From NCBI GenBank assembly GCA_038501785.1, contig JBAMJR010000013.1:2548501-2612500 (forward strand): a DNA stretch of 64,000 nt, written 5' to 3'. The notes beneath the pieces are model-generated. The model had not been told where the DNA came from, did no database searches, and saw nothing but the letters and a program-made list of their open reading frames with translations. Shown here in pieces: positions 1 through 11,621 of the stretch (its first letter is position 1; each line of letters starts with the position of its first letter). The stretch is from Myoxocephalus aenaeus. Its lineage: Eukaryota; Chordata; Actinopteri; Perciformes; Cottidae. Both the position numbers and the translations under genes were made by a program.

Positions 1-1012
1 TGTTACATCGTTCTGTGCAGCTCAGACCACACTGACACACGATGGTGCTTCTACAATTTTACTGAAATTTCAATCTGTGATTTGATTCACTTTTCCTTAT
101 TTCATATTCATGTACAGTACACACTATATGAGATCATGCTAGCCTGCATGTGTTTAAACAAAATTGTTCCGGTTCATTTTATCGGAGGATTTCAGTTCCT
201 CTGTGAGCTGCAGATTGTTTGTCTTTACTAATCAATTGGTGGTTTTCGCCATCCTCTAGTTAGTACATGATCCTGCAGAAACATATGTGCATCCAGCCCC
301 ATTCATTGCTTGGTTCTTTGTTATCCATGTATGTATTTGATTTTAAATATATAATAATAAGACAGGCAAGGGTTTCTATATTCACTGGGGGCCTCACAAA
401 CTCAAGGCTGTACTCATTGTGTGCAGACAGGACTCATTGGTCGGTTCACATAAACCCTCTCACCCTTTTTGGATTGGAGATGCTTTTTGGTTTCGAACCA
501 ATTTTCCGTGGACATACTGTTGTTGTTTGTTACCGAGACTCAATAATTATCAACATTAGAGAGATTGATTTGAGGTGGTGATAAAGCCACGGATTTTCTT
601 GTAAATCCAAAAGCAATTGACAAATGACTCAGAGCCCCGTGTTACGCTCTGCTCATGTTTCCTCTAATCTATCATTCTGCCTGACAATGTAACAGGACAT
701 TATATTTCCACCTTTGAGTGTACACCTCTAAGATTATTACATATGGGAAAAAATAGGAACACATTAATGGTAATGTGTTGATGGCAAGGTTGTTTTGAGG
801 ACATAATAGCATTAATCTTCTCTGTGATTTTCTTAACAGCTCTTAGTCAGAGCCACTGAGTCAGAGCCACTGCTCCTTGTTTTTCTACTGCAGTTATTTT
901 TAGGACAGCATTGATTGGTTTCTGAGGCATTGAGTTCATATTGTGTGTTATTGTGATACCGGGATTTACACATAACCATGTTGAGTGTTTTGGTTTCAGT
1001 TAGTAGATACAT
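1..1012. other. No gene recognised
   Basis: AT-rich unique-looking sequence. A 104-codon open frame at 267-581 has no motif, no splice context and no resemblance to the neighbouring polycystin exons. If the polycystin exons belong to a live gene, this would be intron. Confidence 0.5.
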
Positions 1013-1301
1013 TGGCCGTTTCTCAATACCAAGTACGCTAAGTCCAGACTTGTGAACTTTTGGAGTTTGGACTTGGGAGTTTGGACTTGGGAGTCCAGAC
1101 TCTCAAGGACGGGAGGACACAGGACGGTCTTTCTGCAATTGGAACAGCAGCTGACTTGATGACGTCACCACCTCAGCTGTCATTGTCATGAGTTACTCTG
1201 ATTCTTCACTGTAAAGTATTTTTACAGTTAAACAAAATATGACAACCCTGCTTTTTTTGCACTGGTTTCACAGACATACACATATCATTGTGTATATATA
1301 T

Positions 1302-1391
<90 letters not shown>

Positions 1392-1462
1392 GATACACAT
1401 ATCATTGTATGTACATATATATTATTGTGTTTATAAATATATATTATATATACACATATCCT

Positions 1463-1510
<48 letters not shown>

Positions 1511-2366
1511 GGTCATAAATATGTATTTTATATACTGATATAGATACACATAATTGTATATATAATATGTTTATAAATGTTATATATATATATATATATA
1601 TATATATACTTATATATTTATATATACTTATATATTTATATAGATACACATATAATTGCTAACAATTCGGTCAAAAGTAATAAGACTGTAGTTCAAAGTA
1701 AAAGTTAAATTAAAATCTTAAGTTATAAATCGTAACCTTTCCCTCAGTCAAACTGATTTAATGTGACTGAATAAAAAATACAGATTGCTTGTTAGATCCT
1801 CAAAGTCGATTTATATCTTATGTTTAATCGATACGGAGACATCGGAGCCAGCGGATCATTTCAAAAAGTCCAGCCGAGATCAAGCTGCTGTCGGCGGGCA
1901 GCACAGCGCTGACGGCCCGGTGCTGACGGGAATCACGGTCCCTCAGCAGGACCTCAACCCGTCGGCGTATCTTTTTAAATAAGATGAGTCTGGACAAACC
2001 GACCACAGATTTGATGCTTAAACAAATAACTTCTCGCCTGAAAACGTCCTAAAATTACATTTTGTGACTCAACAACGGTAGTATTTATAGAATGTCAACT
2101 TTCAGTTGTGAGTTTTCTCATCCGCCATTGTTCCCCGTTTGCTGGTCCGAAATGCATTCTGGGATATTGGCTCTCTCAAGTACGCTGAAGTCTGCTCTGA
2201 TGCATCCCCGGTAAAATGGGAGGATCAAGTCACATCCGGGCATTTTCACCGTGCTTGGCGAGAAGCGGACTTTTGAATTGGAACAGTACTTGGGCCGCGA
2301 CTGATGACGTTTCACGAGTCCACGAGAACACAAGTACAGAGAAGAACGCTTATTGAGAAACGGCCA
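1013..2366. mobile_element. DNA-transposon-like element with TGGCCGTTTCTCAATA ends
   Basis: The left end TGGCCGTTTCTCAATA (1013-1028) is repeated in inverse at 2351-2366. The ends continue to resemble each other: an AAGTACGCT block at 1030 has a near copy around 2179. No clear target duplication and no transposase frame are seen, so it is non-autonomous. Three (TA)n arrays lie inside. It ends 84 bases before polycystin exon A. Confidence 0.6.
1308..1382. repeat. (TA)n microsatellite
   Basis: About 37 near-perfect TA units. Related TA arrays follow at about 1469-1506 and 1582-1608. The open frames here are low-complexity Tyr/Ile artefacts. Confidence 0.95.
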
Positions 2367-2449
2367 TTAGCTCACTGGCTAACTCCAACACATTTACTTT
2401 GATGTAGATGATGACATGTGGATTAATATGCACTGTGGGTTAACTTCAG

Positions 2450-2566
2450 GAACAAATGGGACTTTATTCAGCTGACTATGATCTTACTGAGCTGGAGTGC
2501 CGTGGCTGTCTTCATCGAGAGGACCCTGCTTGGTAATATGACCTACTACCAAAACCATAAATACCA
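2450..2566 (+). CDS. Polycystin-1-family exon A (membrane segment)
   Basis: Between the acceptor aacttcag and the donor gtgaga is an open 117-base exon encoding NKWDFIQLTMILLSWSAVAV, FIERTLLGNMTYYQNHKY. The hydrophobic stretch followed by a basic RTLLG segment matches the channel-like C-terminal membrane region of polycystin-1 and its relatives. The phases (1 in, 2 out) fit exon B at 3208. Earlier exons were not found within 1-2449; the preceding 1.35 kb is a transposon. Family assignment is from memory of the conserved pattern. The exact paralogue (pkd1, pkd1l1, pkd1l2, pkd1l3) is not resolved. Confidence 0.6.
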
Positions 2567-3207
2567 GTGAGACACAGGTTTGATCAGTGGGTTGTATGCC
2601 AAGCCAGCAAAAGGGTTGTGTTTTAAAGATGCTAGCAGCGTCGCTAAAAGTAAGTCACTACTTTGGTCCAGACTGAAATATCTCAACAACCATTTGATTG
2701 ATTGCAATGAAAGTTTGTATCGACATGCATGGTTCCCAAAGTATTAATCCTAATTTATGTTTGGGGAATTTACCCTTTACTTTTCCTGTGGTGCACCATG
2801 AGGTTGACATTTGGGTTTTTCATGAAATGTCTCAGCAACTATTGGATAGATTGCTACGCAGTTAAGGTTTGTTAAGTTAGTGATCATGTGGCATATACAC
2901 CTCGAGTGAAACAGGGCACACACAAGCAAGTCAAAGTAAAACAATGTTAATTTGTATTTATACAATAACATTTTCCAACTAGCTGTTGGATATTTTGGCG
3001 ATCAACAATAAGTGGTCTATTTGCCATTTTAAATAAACAGAAGCAGCCAAATGTTGCGATCGTCATTTTCTTTAAGTGCACAGCATCTGTGTTTACTGAA
3101 GTTATTTGTTTCCTCCAAACGTTCCTTCTGTAATCCGGACGCAGTGTTCTTTGACAGTACTCTACGTCTATTGATGAAAGCTCACATCTTGTTTATGTAT
3201 TTGCCAG

Positions 3208-3352
3208 TTTTTATGAGACAGCCACGACAGACTCAATGCCCCAGTATCTAATCGCCCTCCTGGTCCCACTCGCAGCCTTCAAACTGTGGCATCTGCTGCG
3301 ACTGAACCCCAAGATGGACATGGAGGGACACATGCAGTTTCCTTTGAGTTAG
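3208..3352 (+). CDS. Polycystin-1-family exon B (membrane segment), ends in a stop
   Basis: After the acceptor tatttgccag this reads, with the two bases of exon A, HFYETATTDSMPQYLIALLV, PLAAFKLWHLLRLNPKM. FYETA..D...YL followed by KLWHLLRLNPK is the recognisable polycystin-1-family signature. Similarity stops after PKM (about 3316). The frame then runs through DMEGHMQFPLS to TAG at 3350-3352. No good donor follows PKM; a weak one (A|gttagt) lies at 3348. Either this is a decayed copy, the exon end is unusual, or the gene continues outside what I could recognise. Confidence 0.6.
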
Positions 3353-4170
3353 TTGTGCATTTCTTTGCAATGAGTATTGTTGGGTTTCTGTAAATCCCGG
3401 GTGGTCATGAGGAGTAAGGGTCCAGGAGTCGATGAGTTATGATTAAGTATTTAATAAAGGAATGATCACAAAAACAGCTTATGCATGTCGATCGGGTCCC
3501 TCCTTCCTCAACGGACTCCAGACCGCAGGTCTTGTCCAGTCACCTGGGGCGAACAAAAGAGGCCGCTCTTCTTTCGCATCTGTTAGGTATAGGTCTCATT
3601 CACCGAGCTTAAGGCCACTCATTGGTTAGTTCTACGGCATGCGATTGGCTAAAAGTCCCACAGGGGCGGAGTCTCTCTTTGGCGCAGGGTTTGAAGATGG
3701 CTCCATAACATTCCTGTTTTCCGGTACCTGAAGTCCTCACTCCGCCCTCCTGTGTTTACTAACAACATATTTTACCTAAGGAATTGTTATTCAGTTCTAT
3801 CTGTTACATTCATCTTCCCAAAGACCAACGAGCCTCTGCTTGCTGGCTGCAAATGCAAATCGAATCCCCCCACTGTGCCTGATCAGAACAGTGGGGTGAT
3901 CCCCAGACCACAGGTGGTCCAGTCCCCTTTGTTCTTAAAACCAAATGCTCCCTTGTAAAACCCCCACTCACGGCTTGTGTGTAAATGACCTCTGCACTCT
4001 CAGTACAGTCCATGTGACCCTCATATTCATACAATTACACATTCTTCATAATAATATCCCTTATTAATTATCATATTTCATGCATTTGTAATGTACAATA
4101 AACCTCACACTGTACAAGTCCAATTGTGACAAACCAAGTTCTAAAAACCCTACAGTATCTTGCTCCTTTA
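3353..4170. other. Non-coding stretch, possible LTR-like remnant
   Basis: Less AT-rich than its surroundings, with an AATAAA near 3450, an inverted repeat (CCCCACTGT...ACAGTGGGG, about 3868-3896) and a second AATAAA near 4096. No coding signal and no matching second copy was seen. A solo LTR is one reading; the evidence is weak. Confidence 0.25.
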
Positions 4171-4394
4171 TTAAAACCTTCCTCTTTCACGTAGTTTTTC
4201 AAATTCCTCGTAAGTGTTCACACTTACTTGGCAAATAAAGATCATCCTTATTCAAGATTCTTATTCAGTACACCTGTAAGAATATTACATCACTTTTATT
4301 CTTATCGAGGGATTTTTTTCTTCTCAAAATATAACTTTTATTATATTGTATGTCCTGTAGGAATCCGGGACGAGAGGAAGTGGACTCTGTGTTT

Positions 4395-4635
4395 ACTGTT
4401 TACAGCCTGATGCTCAAACACTGTCAAAGTTGATGCACAATGTTTTCCTCCTGTTGAATTTTTCATGTGGAGATGTCTGCCATATTATCTTCCCAGATAC
4501 TTTTTTTGTTGCTGCTGTTTAAATTCCTTATGGAATGTTCTACTGTTTTTGTTTTGTTTGTCATGTGTGAAACAAATGGGCTAAAGCTGAATTCCGTTAT
4601 GCATAATGACAATAAATTATCCTTGAATCTCCTGG
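4395..4635 (+). mobile_element. Probable LINE 3' UTR tail
   Basis: The stretch ends in ATAATGACAATAAATTATCC followed by TTGAATC, the AATAAA-containing 3' terminus common to fish CR1/L2-type LINEs. No coding part is attached. Confidence 0.35.
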
Positions 4636-6279
4636 GTATACTGTAAAAAATTATAATTCTCTTTTTGACAAGGATAATATGAGGGTTAAATCACTCATTT
4701 CAATTGTTTGTCTAGTGTGGACTTCAAACTATTTCATGGGCGTCACGTTTTTGAGCACAGGAGAAGAAAAAAACACTTCCAGCAGGAATGTTTTCATCAA
4801 CCTGGTTTCCAGCAGCAGCAGGAAGTTTCAGAGAAGAAGCTCAAGAGACACATATATTCAGCAGGACGTATCTAAATAATAGCTAAAAACAATATAATTA
4901 ATAAGAATTAATAGTTAGTAGTCATTATACAGTGCAGCTAAAAAAAAAACATGGCATTTTAAAATTCTAACAAGCAATGAGACCTTCGGAGGCAACTGCA
5001 AATCACATTTAGTGGGAGGTGAAAATGAGACTGAACTGCACTGCAGCTGCCTCATTATATCCTCTAAATGCTTGCTGTCCAAGGCACACGGCTGAAATTC
5101 TAAGTTTCCTCAGAGAGTTCAATGAAAATAACCTTCTCATACTTTGTATGTACAACCACAGCTACAGTCAAGAACCTCTTCAATCCGTAAACTCCCAAAA
5201 AAGCCTCAGTTTCACTGAGCAACTGATCTGACTTGTGCCTGTCTTGTGCTCCAGTAGGCTAGCTTAAGTGCTGAAGAAGACTTGGCCAACAAAGAAGTCA
5301 TCTCTATAAACAGATTCAGGCAACGGGACAAGATTTTGGTATCATTCTGGTTTCTGTTTGTAGCCTGAGTGGTATTGACCCCACTGGAGCCGGCTTTGGT
5401 TGAATCTAATTTATCTAAGTAAACAAGTTGTGTGGAGATTAAAAATGCACCCCGTCGCTCCTCAGCAACATGGACATGTTGCTCAACAACTGCTTCTGCA
5501 CCGAAATGTTGCCAGCTATGTCCTCAACAACTATGAAATGAACCAGCTGACTTGTTACTGCTGTAAATAAACACAGTGCAAAGATATAATAAGCCCACCT
5601 TTTTATTATTGTTTTTATTTATTTAAGAATAGGGTTTTCAGGTTTTTTACTATATTCACTGGTGGCGATTCAAAAATATTACAAAACCCACAAATGAATA
5701 GCACTAATAACTGCACCGAGAACAGGATTATGACAGCCTCTCTTCATTCTCAGCATGACAAAAAAAAGCTCAATGTCCAATGAGTCAAAAGCATGACATT
5801 TGACTTATTGACACATGATTTGACCTTATCAGAGATTAGTGTCAAGAGCATCTCTGGTAATATGTCTCCCTCTAAAACTGATATCGTCCTCTTGCCTCTG
5901 TTACGCAGACCTCAGACGAGATGGTAGAACGGATGCAGAAGAAATGACTGTTACACATGGTAAAGTCACAATTGAGATTATATAATAAAAGCTGCATGAA
6001 AAGAAAAATAAGCTCTGAAAGGTCCATTCTGAGAGCTTTTCAGAAAAGAAAAACTCTTAACAAAAGAATGACTTATCTACAAGAAGACGAGGTAATTGGT
6101 TTAAAATAAAACTATTTTAATTAATAATATTTTTTTAAAGCTAGATTGGGTCCAGTCAGAAGAAGTTCATGATTTTAGGTGTAAAAATCATCTTTACAAA
6201 TATATATATATATATATATAGTTATTTTGTATGAAAGGTTAACAAAACGCTGTGCAATGGTTCAACCAATTCAATTCAG
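4636..6279. other. No gene recognised
   Basis: AT-rich non-coding sequence with a short (TA)n run near 6201-6220. No open frame shows family motifs. Confidence 0.5.
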
Positions 6280-6281
6280 TT

Positions 6282-6350
6282 TATTGTGTAGCCCAAATCA
6301 CAAATTAGCCTCGGAGGGCTTTAACCAGACCACTGAAAGGACAAAATAAG
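6282..6350 (+). repeat. Fish dispersed repeat (CAGTTTATT...GCCTCGGAGGGCTTT)
   Basis: Shares the TTCAATTCAGTTTATT start, a TAGCCCAAA block and GCCTCGGAGGGCTTTA with the copy at 63902-64000. This family is very common in percomorph genomes and often lies near genes. Confidence 0.65.
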
Positions 6351-6559
6351 ACAAAGATCCCTCTGAGCAACAGTTCTATAAGAATAAAAGAAATCAGCTG
6401 TCATTGGTGAAATAATCTAGAAGCTTAAATGGGAAAAAGCTCCTGTTTCAAGGGTACAATTATACTTATAAATTGGAATCAACAGGCAAAGCTTTGGCAA
6501 AGCTATTCTTCAAAATTCACAATACTAATAGTTATGGACGGACAAATCACAATATAAAC

Positions 6560-6630
6560 CAGGGGCGTTTCTAGGATTCAATGAAAGGGGGGGCTTCAGC
6601 CCCCCTAAAACAGGTCTAACGACGCCCCTG
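6560..6630. mobile_element. 71-bp hAT-type MITE with 8-bp target duplication
   Basis: Terminal inverted repeat CAGGGGCGT...ACGCCCCTG encloses a G-run/C-run hairpin (GGGGGGGCTTCAGCCCCCC). It is flanked by perfect ATATAAAC copies at 6552-6559 and 6631-6638. The 8-bp duplication and the CAGGGG end are typical of hAT transposons. Confidence 0.85.
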
Positions 6631-7672
6631 ATATAAACCACTTCAATCCAGTAGACGGCCCAAATAAAAACAGGTTCCCAAAGCATTTAAAGCTTAATTC
6701 CACCAAAAACAAAGTCACTAAAAGCACTAAAAGTCTGTCTGGGCAGGTACTTTGTCACAAAAACAACAGTCGAGCAACTGATCTGTTCAGCAGCAAACTC
6801 ACATTCATTAAATTAAAAAAAGTAAATTAGAGATCAATTCAACACGGTCTGATTTCATGCTGCTCACAGCAGGAACGGCTGCACAGGAAAGAAGGGGAAG
6901 TTGGAGTTGTGTGCCTGCAGCTCTTCATCTCCTTTTTAATGAAATGACAAAATAAATGCGGAAACTGACTGTTGTCTTGTTTTGTGGCAACTGAACTTCA
7001 TTGTTAAAGTTCTTGTATTTTGCCCCCTGAACCCCTCTAATGTAAACCAGTGGCAGTAGGATGTGCTGTTTAAATTAGTAATTAAATATGCAGTGTAAAG
7101 AGAGTGGATTGTAAGCAGGGAGGCTGTTATCTATTAGTTTACACTGGCTGGATGACATGCTGCGTGGTTTTCCTGTGTAGGAAACATGAGATACAAGTAC
7201 TGTGTGAAATTATAGTGTAGCCTCAACTATATAGCCAATAAAAGGAAATCACATGACTAACGTGACGGAATTATTAATAATGAAAAAATAACATAAAACA
7301 AGATTGCACAAAAAATAAATCATATGTAATAAACGGAAGATAGAGACCCATTTATAGGTTTAACAAAGGCTGTGAGGAAAAATGGTGAAGCCTTTTCAGA
7401 AAAAAGAAAACACAGGAGACTATAGCGACACCCTTGTTCACTGGAGGAATGACGATATCGTGATTATTAGAAAGTTAATTCAAGGCTCTAATCCTAATTC
7501 TCTAAATTTCTTCAATCTCTAAATTCTCAAACTAAACGTCTTTATTCCTTTAATGTAATTTCTTTATTATGTTCTGAATTATTTAATTTAAATTATTACA
7601 TTATTTTCTGAATTATTTAATTTAAATTATTACATTAATATTATGAATTATAAAATTATTATTATTCATTGT

Positions 7673-7829
7673 CCATCCATCCATCCATTTTCGACCGCTT
7701 ATCCGGGGTCGGGTCGCGGTGGCAGCAGGTTCAGCAGGCCGACCCAGGCTTCCCTCTCACCCGCAACACTTTCCAGCTCATCCTGGGGGACCCCGAGGCG
7801 TTCCAAGGCCAGCCGGGAGATATAATCCC
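7673..7829 (-). mobile_element. Rex3/RTE-like LINE 3' end with 14-bp target duplication
   Basis: On the minus strand the end of the reverse transcriptase ORF reads ISRLALERLGVPQDELESVA, GEREAWVGLLNLLPPRPDPG, then stop, followed by GATG repeats, the terminus described for Rex3 elements. It is flanked by perfect TTATTATTCATTGT copies at 7659-7672 and 7830-7843. Only the last ~155 bases are present, as expected for 5'-truncated LINE insertion. Confidence 0.75.
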
Positions 7830-7843
7830 TTATTATTCATTGT

Positions 7844-9080
7844 TTAAATTATTATTTTCCGAATTATTTAATTCCTTTAATTTAATTTATTTATTCCTTT
7901 AATGTAATTCCTAAGACTACATGTCTTTAATCTCTAAATCCTAAAACTCTTAGGATTCGGGATTGAAAAAGTTAGCATTTAATAAATTATTAATTAAAAA
8001 TTCCCTTTCATAGTAAACATTATGCACACTGGCCTTGATACTGAAGGTGATCAGGATTGGATTTGGGTTTAAAGTGGGTAGACGCATCTGTCTTGTCAAG
8101 GAAAACCACATTAGGAAAAACATGTGTGTGTCCAGTATTATGGAAGTACCACGTTGTGAGGTAGAGGTTGCGGTGAACATTTAATAAACCAACTCTACGG
8201 TGTTTTTGAGACTAAATGAAAAAATGTGTTATTTAAACAACAAAAAGATAAATTTCCTCCAAAGTGCCTCTGTGCAATCCCTCTCTCCTCTGTGCAGGTT
8301 GCCAGGTTGCCGATGTGCGTCTCCTCCCCTGCGTGTCCTGCATTTGCATGTGCAAAACACAATATGTTTAATGTATGAGGTAACTGCCCAGATTGTCACC
8401 TAATTAGTGGATCACAAACATCCATTAACTGAGTCACAGCCCCGGGTGACAGCACTGAGTGTTCATCAATACACATTATAGATGTTTTCTTTTTCACCGT
8501 ATCTCATCAAAGCATATGTAGCGTTGTTGCTGGTAGCAGATTTAATAAATAATAATGAATTAAGATCAAGATATGTAGCGATCACTAATAGTTCAATCAT
8601 GATTTATAAACCCATAAATTAGTATAGAATAATGATGGTACTTAGTTTTTTTTGTTTTTTTTTGCCATAAGCCACCATTAGTTTTACTAACAAATGCAAC
8701 TTAAGATTTCAAATTTGGATGCAAACTTCAAAATATTTATATCTGATTAATTATCAGGGGTGCTACGGAGTTCTTCTCATGGTGTACGGGGACCTATTAT
8801 TTCATATACACACAAATCAAATGATCAAGTTATTTATAAATGAGAGCAGTGAGAGCAGTTCCTAAAAGAAGTGTATTAGTTCAGATTGGGTCATTTTTCT
8901 CTCTGTGGATGTCTTTGAAACAAACAAACAAAAAACCTTTTTTATTTAATAGAAATAGTCATTGGATGAATCATTGGACCGAGCTCTCACAGTGAGCTGG
9001 GGATGTTTGAGTGAAACCCCCCAGTGAGTCAGCGTGGGAGGACAGTGCCAGTAAAGCAACAGGGTCAAGAGCTTTAAGAA
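7844..9080. other. No gene recognised
   Basis: AT-rich non-coding sequence. Short open frames at 7950-8180 and 8200-8403 lack motifs or splice-phase support. Confidence 0.5.
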
Positions 9081-9084
9081 ACGA

Positions 9085-9290
9085 AAGAAAGAAGAAACAT
9101 GCACTTTATTAATCCCCTTGGGGAAATTATTCTCTGCATTTGACCCATCCCTGGATAGGGAGCAGTGGGCAGCCCTGTGAGGCGCCCGGGGAGCAGTTAA
9201 GGGTTCAGTGTCTTGCTCAGGGAACCGGCTACCTTGTGGTTGCGGGACGACCACTCATCCCCCTGAGCTACATCTCGCTTCCCTTTTGTG
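9085..9290 (+). repeat. Fish dispersed repeat (CTTTATTAATCCC...GGGCAGCCCTGTGAGGCGCCC)
   Basis: CACTTTATTAATCCCCTTGG, a GGGAGCAGTGGGCAGCC block, GGCGCCCGGGGAGCAGTTAA and a CCCTGAGCTA end form a block seen widely in teleost genomes as a short dispersed element. It accounts for the overlapping open frames on both strands. Confidence 0.5.
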
Positions 9291-9714
9291 GATCTACTGG
9301 AAACTGCTTCCGGCACATTATAGCCTTTACCAGGAACAGGTGCTGCAGATGTTCCCCATGGCTATTACGTGTAATCCAGTGCATACACCTCGCATGGCAC
9401 CCTGACCTAACCGGTGGACTGAGAGAAAAGTGTTAAACCTTTCAAAAACCCACCTATTTTTAGGCCCTTTCCTCGAAAATTGCATTCCCAAACTAAAAAG
9501 GGTCTATCTCTGCAACCACTAGGGCTATTTGAATACTTTTGGTTATAATAAAATGTGAGATTTTGTTCAGATGTGTAAATATCAGTATATATGTTACTGG
9601 TTAAGAGTAATTAAGATGACACACAGAAAAAAAATTAAAAGGTTTCAGGTCCGCCTAGAAAAAAATCACTTTCAGGATAATTATTTCTTTGAAATGATGC
9701 AGCTGTAAGGTCCA

Positions 9715-9855
9715 ACTCTAACCCAAATCATAGCACAATATGTGAACATTCTCTAACCCAAATCATAGCACAATATGTGAACATTCTCTAACCCAAATCA
9801 TAGCACAATATGTGAACATTCTCTAATCCAAATCATAGCACAATATGTGATGATT
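9715..9855. repeat. 35-bp tandem repeat, four copies
   Basis: Unit starting CTCTAACCCAAATCATAGCA and ending CAATATGTGAACATT, repeated four times nearly perfectly. The fourth copy has small changes (AATCC, TGATGATT). Confidence 0.9.
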
Positions 9856-10234
9856 CTCTCTGCAAAGGTTGACTTTGATAAAGTGAAGCAGAACAAAGTT
9901 AGAGAGGGTTTTAGTACAAAGAAAGTACAGGCAATGTCTCCAAAATGTCCATTGGGGCACATTTGCGCGCATCTGTGACTTTTGAATGGATTGGCTGTGG
10001 ATTTTAAAAAGGTTTTAAAAAATGGCATTTTTTTTCCACTTTTAAATTCCAAAGGGGTACCTGGGGTAATTTGAAAATCAAATTCCAAATCAAACAATGT
10101 AATCTGATTTTCCATTTCTGCATGTAATATTTGAATCCAAATGAAAATACCATTTTCTAATAATTTGAAAATGAAACAAGCTTTTAATAGAGGAGCAATA
10201 GAAAACTTCAAGACTGGAAACATTACAAACTAGC

Positions 10235-10590
10235 ATGGGATGCGCACGGCCCAGGACAGAAAATAATAATTGGCACCCATCGACTGAGCATCAGTGAAAT
10301 TGGTGAGAAGAACAGCCTGCAATTTTGAAGGGATATTAAGAGAAAACACACACTCCAGCCACAACCTGTTCACCTTGCTGCCGGCTGGAATGAGATATAA
10401 GTATCAGCTGCTGTATCACCAGACTTCAGAACAGCTTATTTCAGCTGTGAGTCTCCTTAACTTGTCCTCCACTGTCCATACATAATATCGTTGTTTTGGT
10501 ATTTTTCCTATGTAGCAAAATGGATGAATTGTGTTGTGCAACCCTGTTGTACAATGACAAATAAAACACCTTGTAACCTTGTACTAACAA
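10235..10590 (+). mobile_element. L2-like LINE 3' end fragment
   Basis: Remnants of the L2 ORF2 C-terminus: a degenerate TAQ..IIGTH..SISE-like stretch, then HNLFTLLPAGMRYKYQLLY, parallel to HKLFQLLPSGRRYRALYAK in the better copy at 23131. It ends in a TTGTACAATGACAAATAAA tail. Stops and frameshifts are present. Confidence 0.6.
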
Positions 10591-11004
10591 TAAAAAGTAT
10601 GGTCACTTCTTTGGTGTCCAGAACGATTAGCTTAGGTATAATGTCTGGATATTTTTGATTAGACGTCGTACAGTATTGGACTTTTTGAGATATCGTCAGC
10701 ATCCTTGCCAAAACACGGTCGCTCTTCTTATCTAGGATATTAAGAGTATTTGCACAATGTGTAATTGTAGCATGAGCATAAAAAAATTAAGTAAGTCCAT
10801 TGTAGTTTGAGAATATACAGATTCTGTGTCAGGAGCTTTGAAGTAATTGTCCATGATCTTTCAAACACTACAGTACTGAATTAAAGGAGACATTGTTTTT
10901 AAATAAATTACTGCTGCACAGTAAAGCAATTTGTACAGTAGCATGTGCGATTTGGTTGTGGCTGTTGATTATACAAATAGTTGTGGCAACTAGAGCTTGC
11001 TTTT

Positions 11005-11008
<4 letters not shown>

Positions 11009-11098
<90 letters not shown>
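11009..11098. repeat. (GA)n microsatellite
   Basis: About 45 perfect GA units. Confidence 0.97.
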
Positions 11099-11101
<3 letters not shown>

Positions 11102-11621
11102 AATAACCTGTGGTTCATCAGTGAAGTGTGAACCCCACTGCAGACTGGATTGACAGTGACAGGGTGACGGCTGACTGGGTCCAACTTGCAGGTGTAATGC
11201 TTATCGTAGAGCCGCTTTATATGTGTGCATCCTCAATGTGCTGCATATTTTTAACTATGATAATCTGGTCACATCTCTCATCTGCATTCAGGCACCGTCT
11301 CCCCGTTGCTCGATGGACTACAACTACCGAATAGAGATGAACCTCGAACACAAACATACAAACCCTCAGCATTATGGAAATAAACAGGTCAATAAGAGGA
11401 ACAAATAAGACCACAAGCAGCAGGTGACTTGGACAACAACATATTAGCCGAGTAATAGTAAAAGTGTTTTGAGCTAAATGTAGACATGGCATGCTAAAAT
11501 GCGGCAATGTATTGGTGAGGTTTAGCAGGTATAATATTTGCCATCTTAGTTTAGCATTTTAGCATTCTAACATATGCAATTAGGATAAGACACAAAGTAC
11601 AGCTAAAACTGATTGGAATGT

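Noticed and set aside
1206..1649. Tyr/Ile repeat open frames on both strands
   Set aside because: Translations of (TA)n microsatellites.
3353..4170. Solo LTR or endogenous retrovirus remnant
   Set aside because: Only suggestive AATAAA and hairpin signals; no paired ends, target duplication or pol/env similarity.
9798..10223. 141-codon minus-strand frame
   Set aside because: Overlaps a tandem repeat and an L2 fragment, with no recognisable domain and no splice context.
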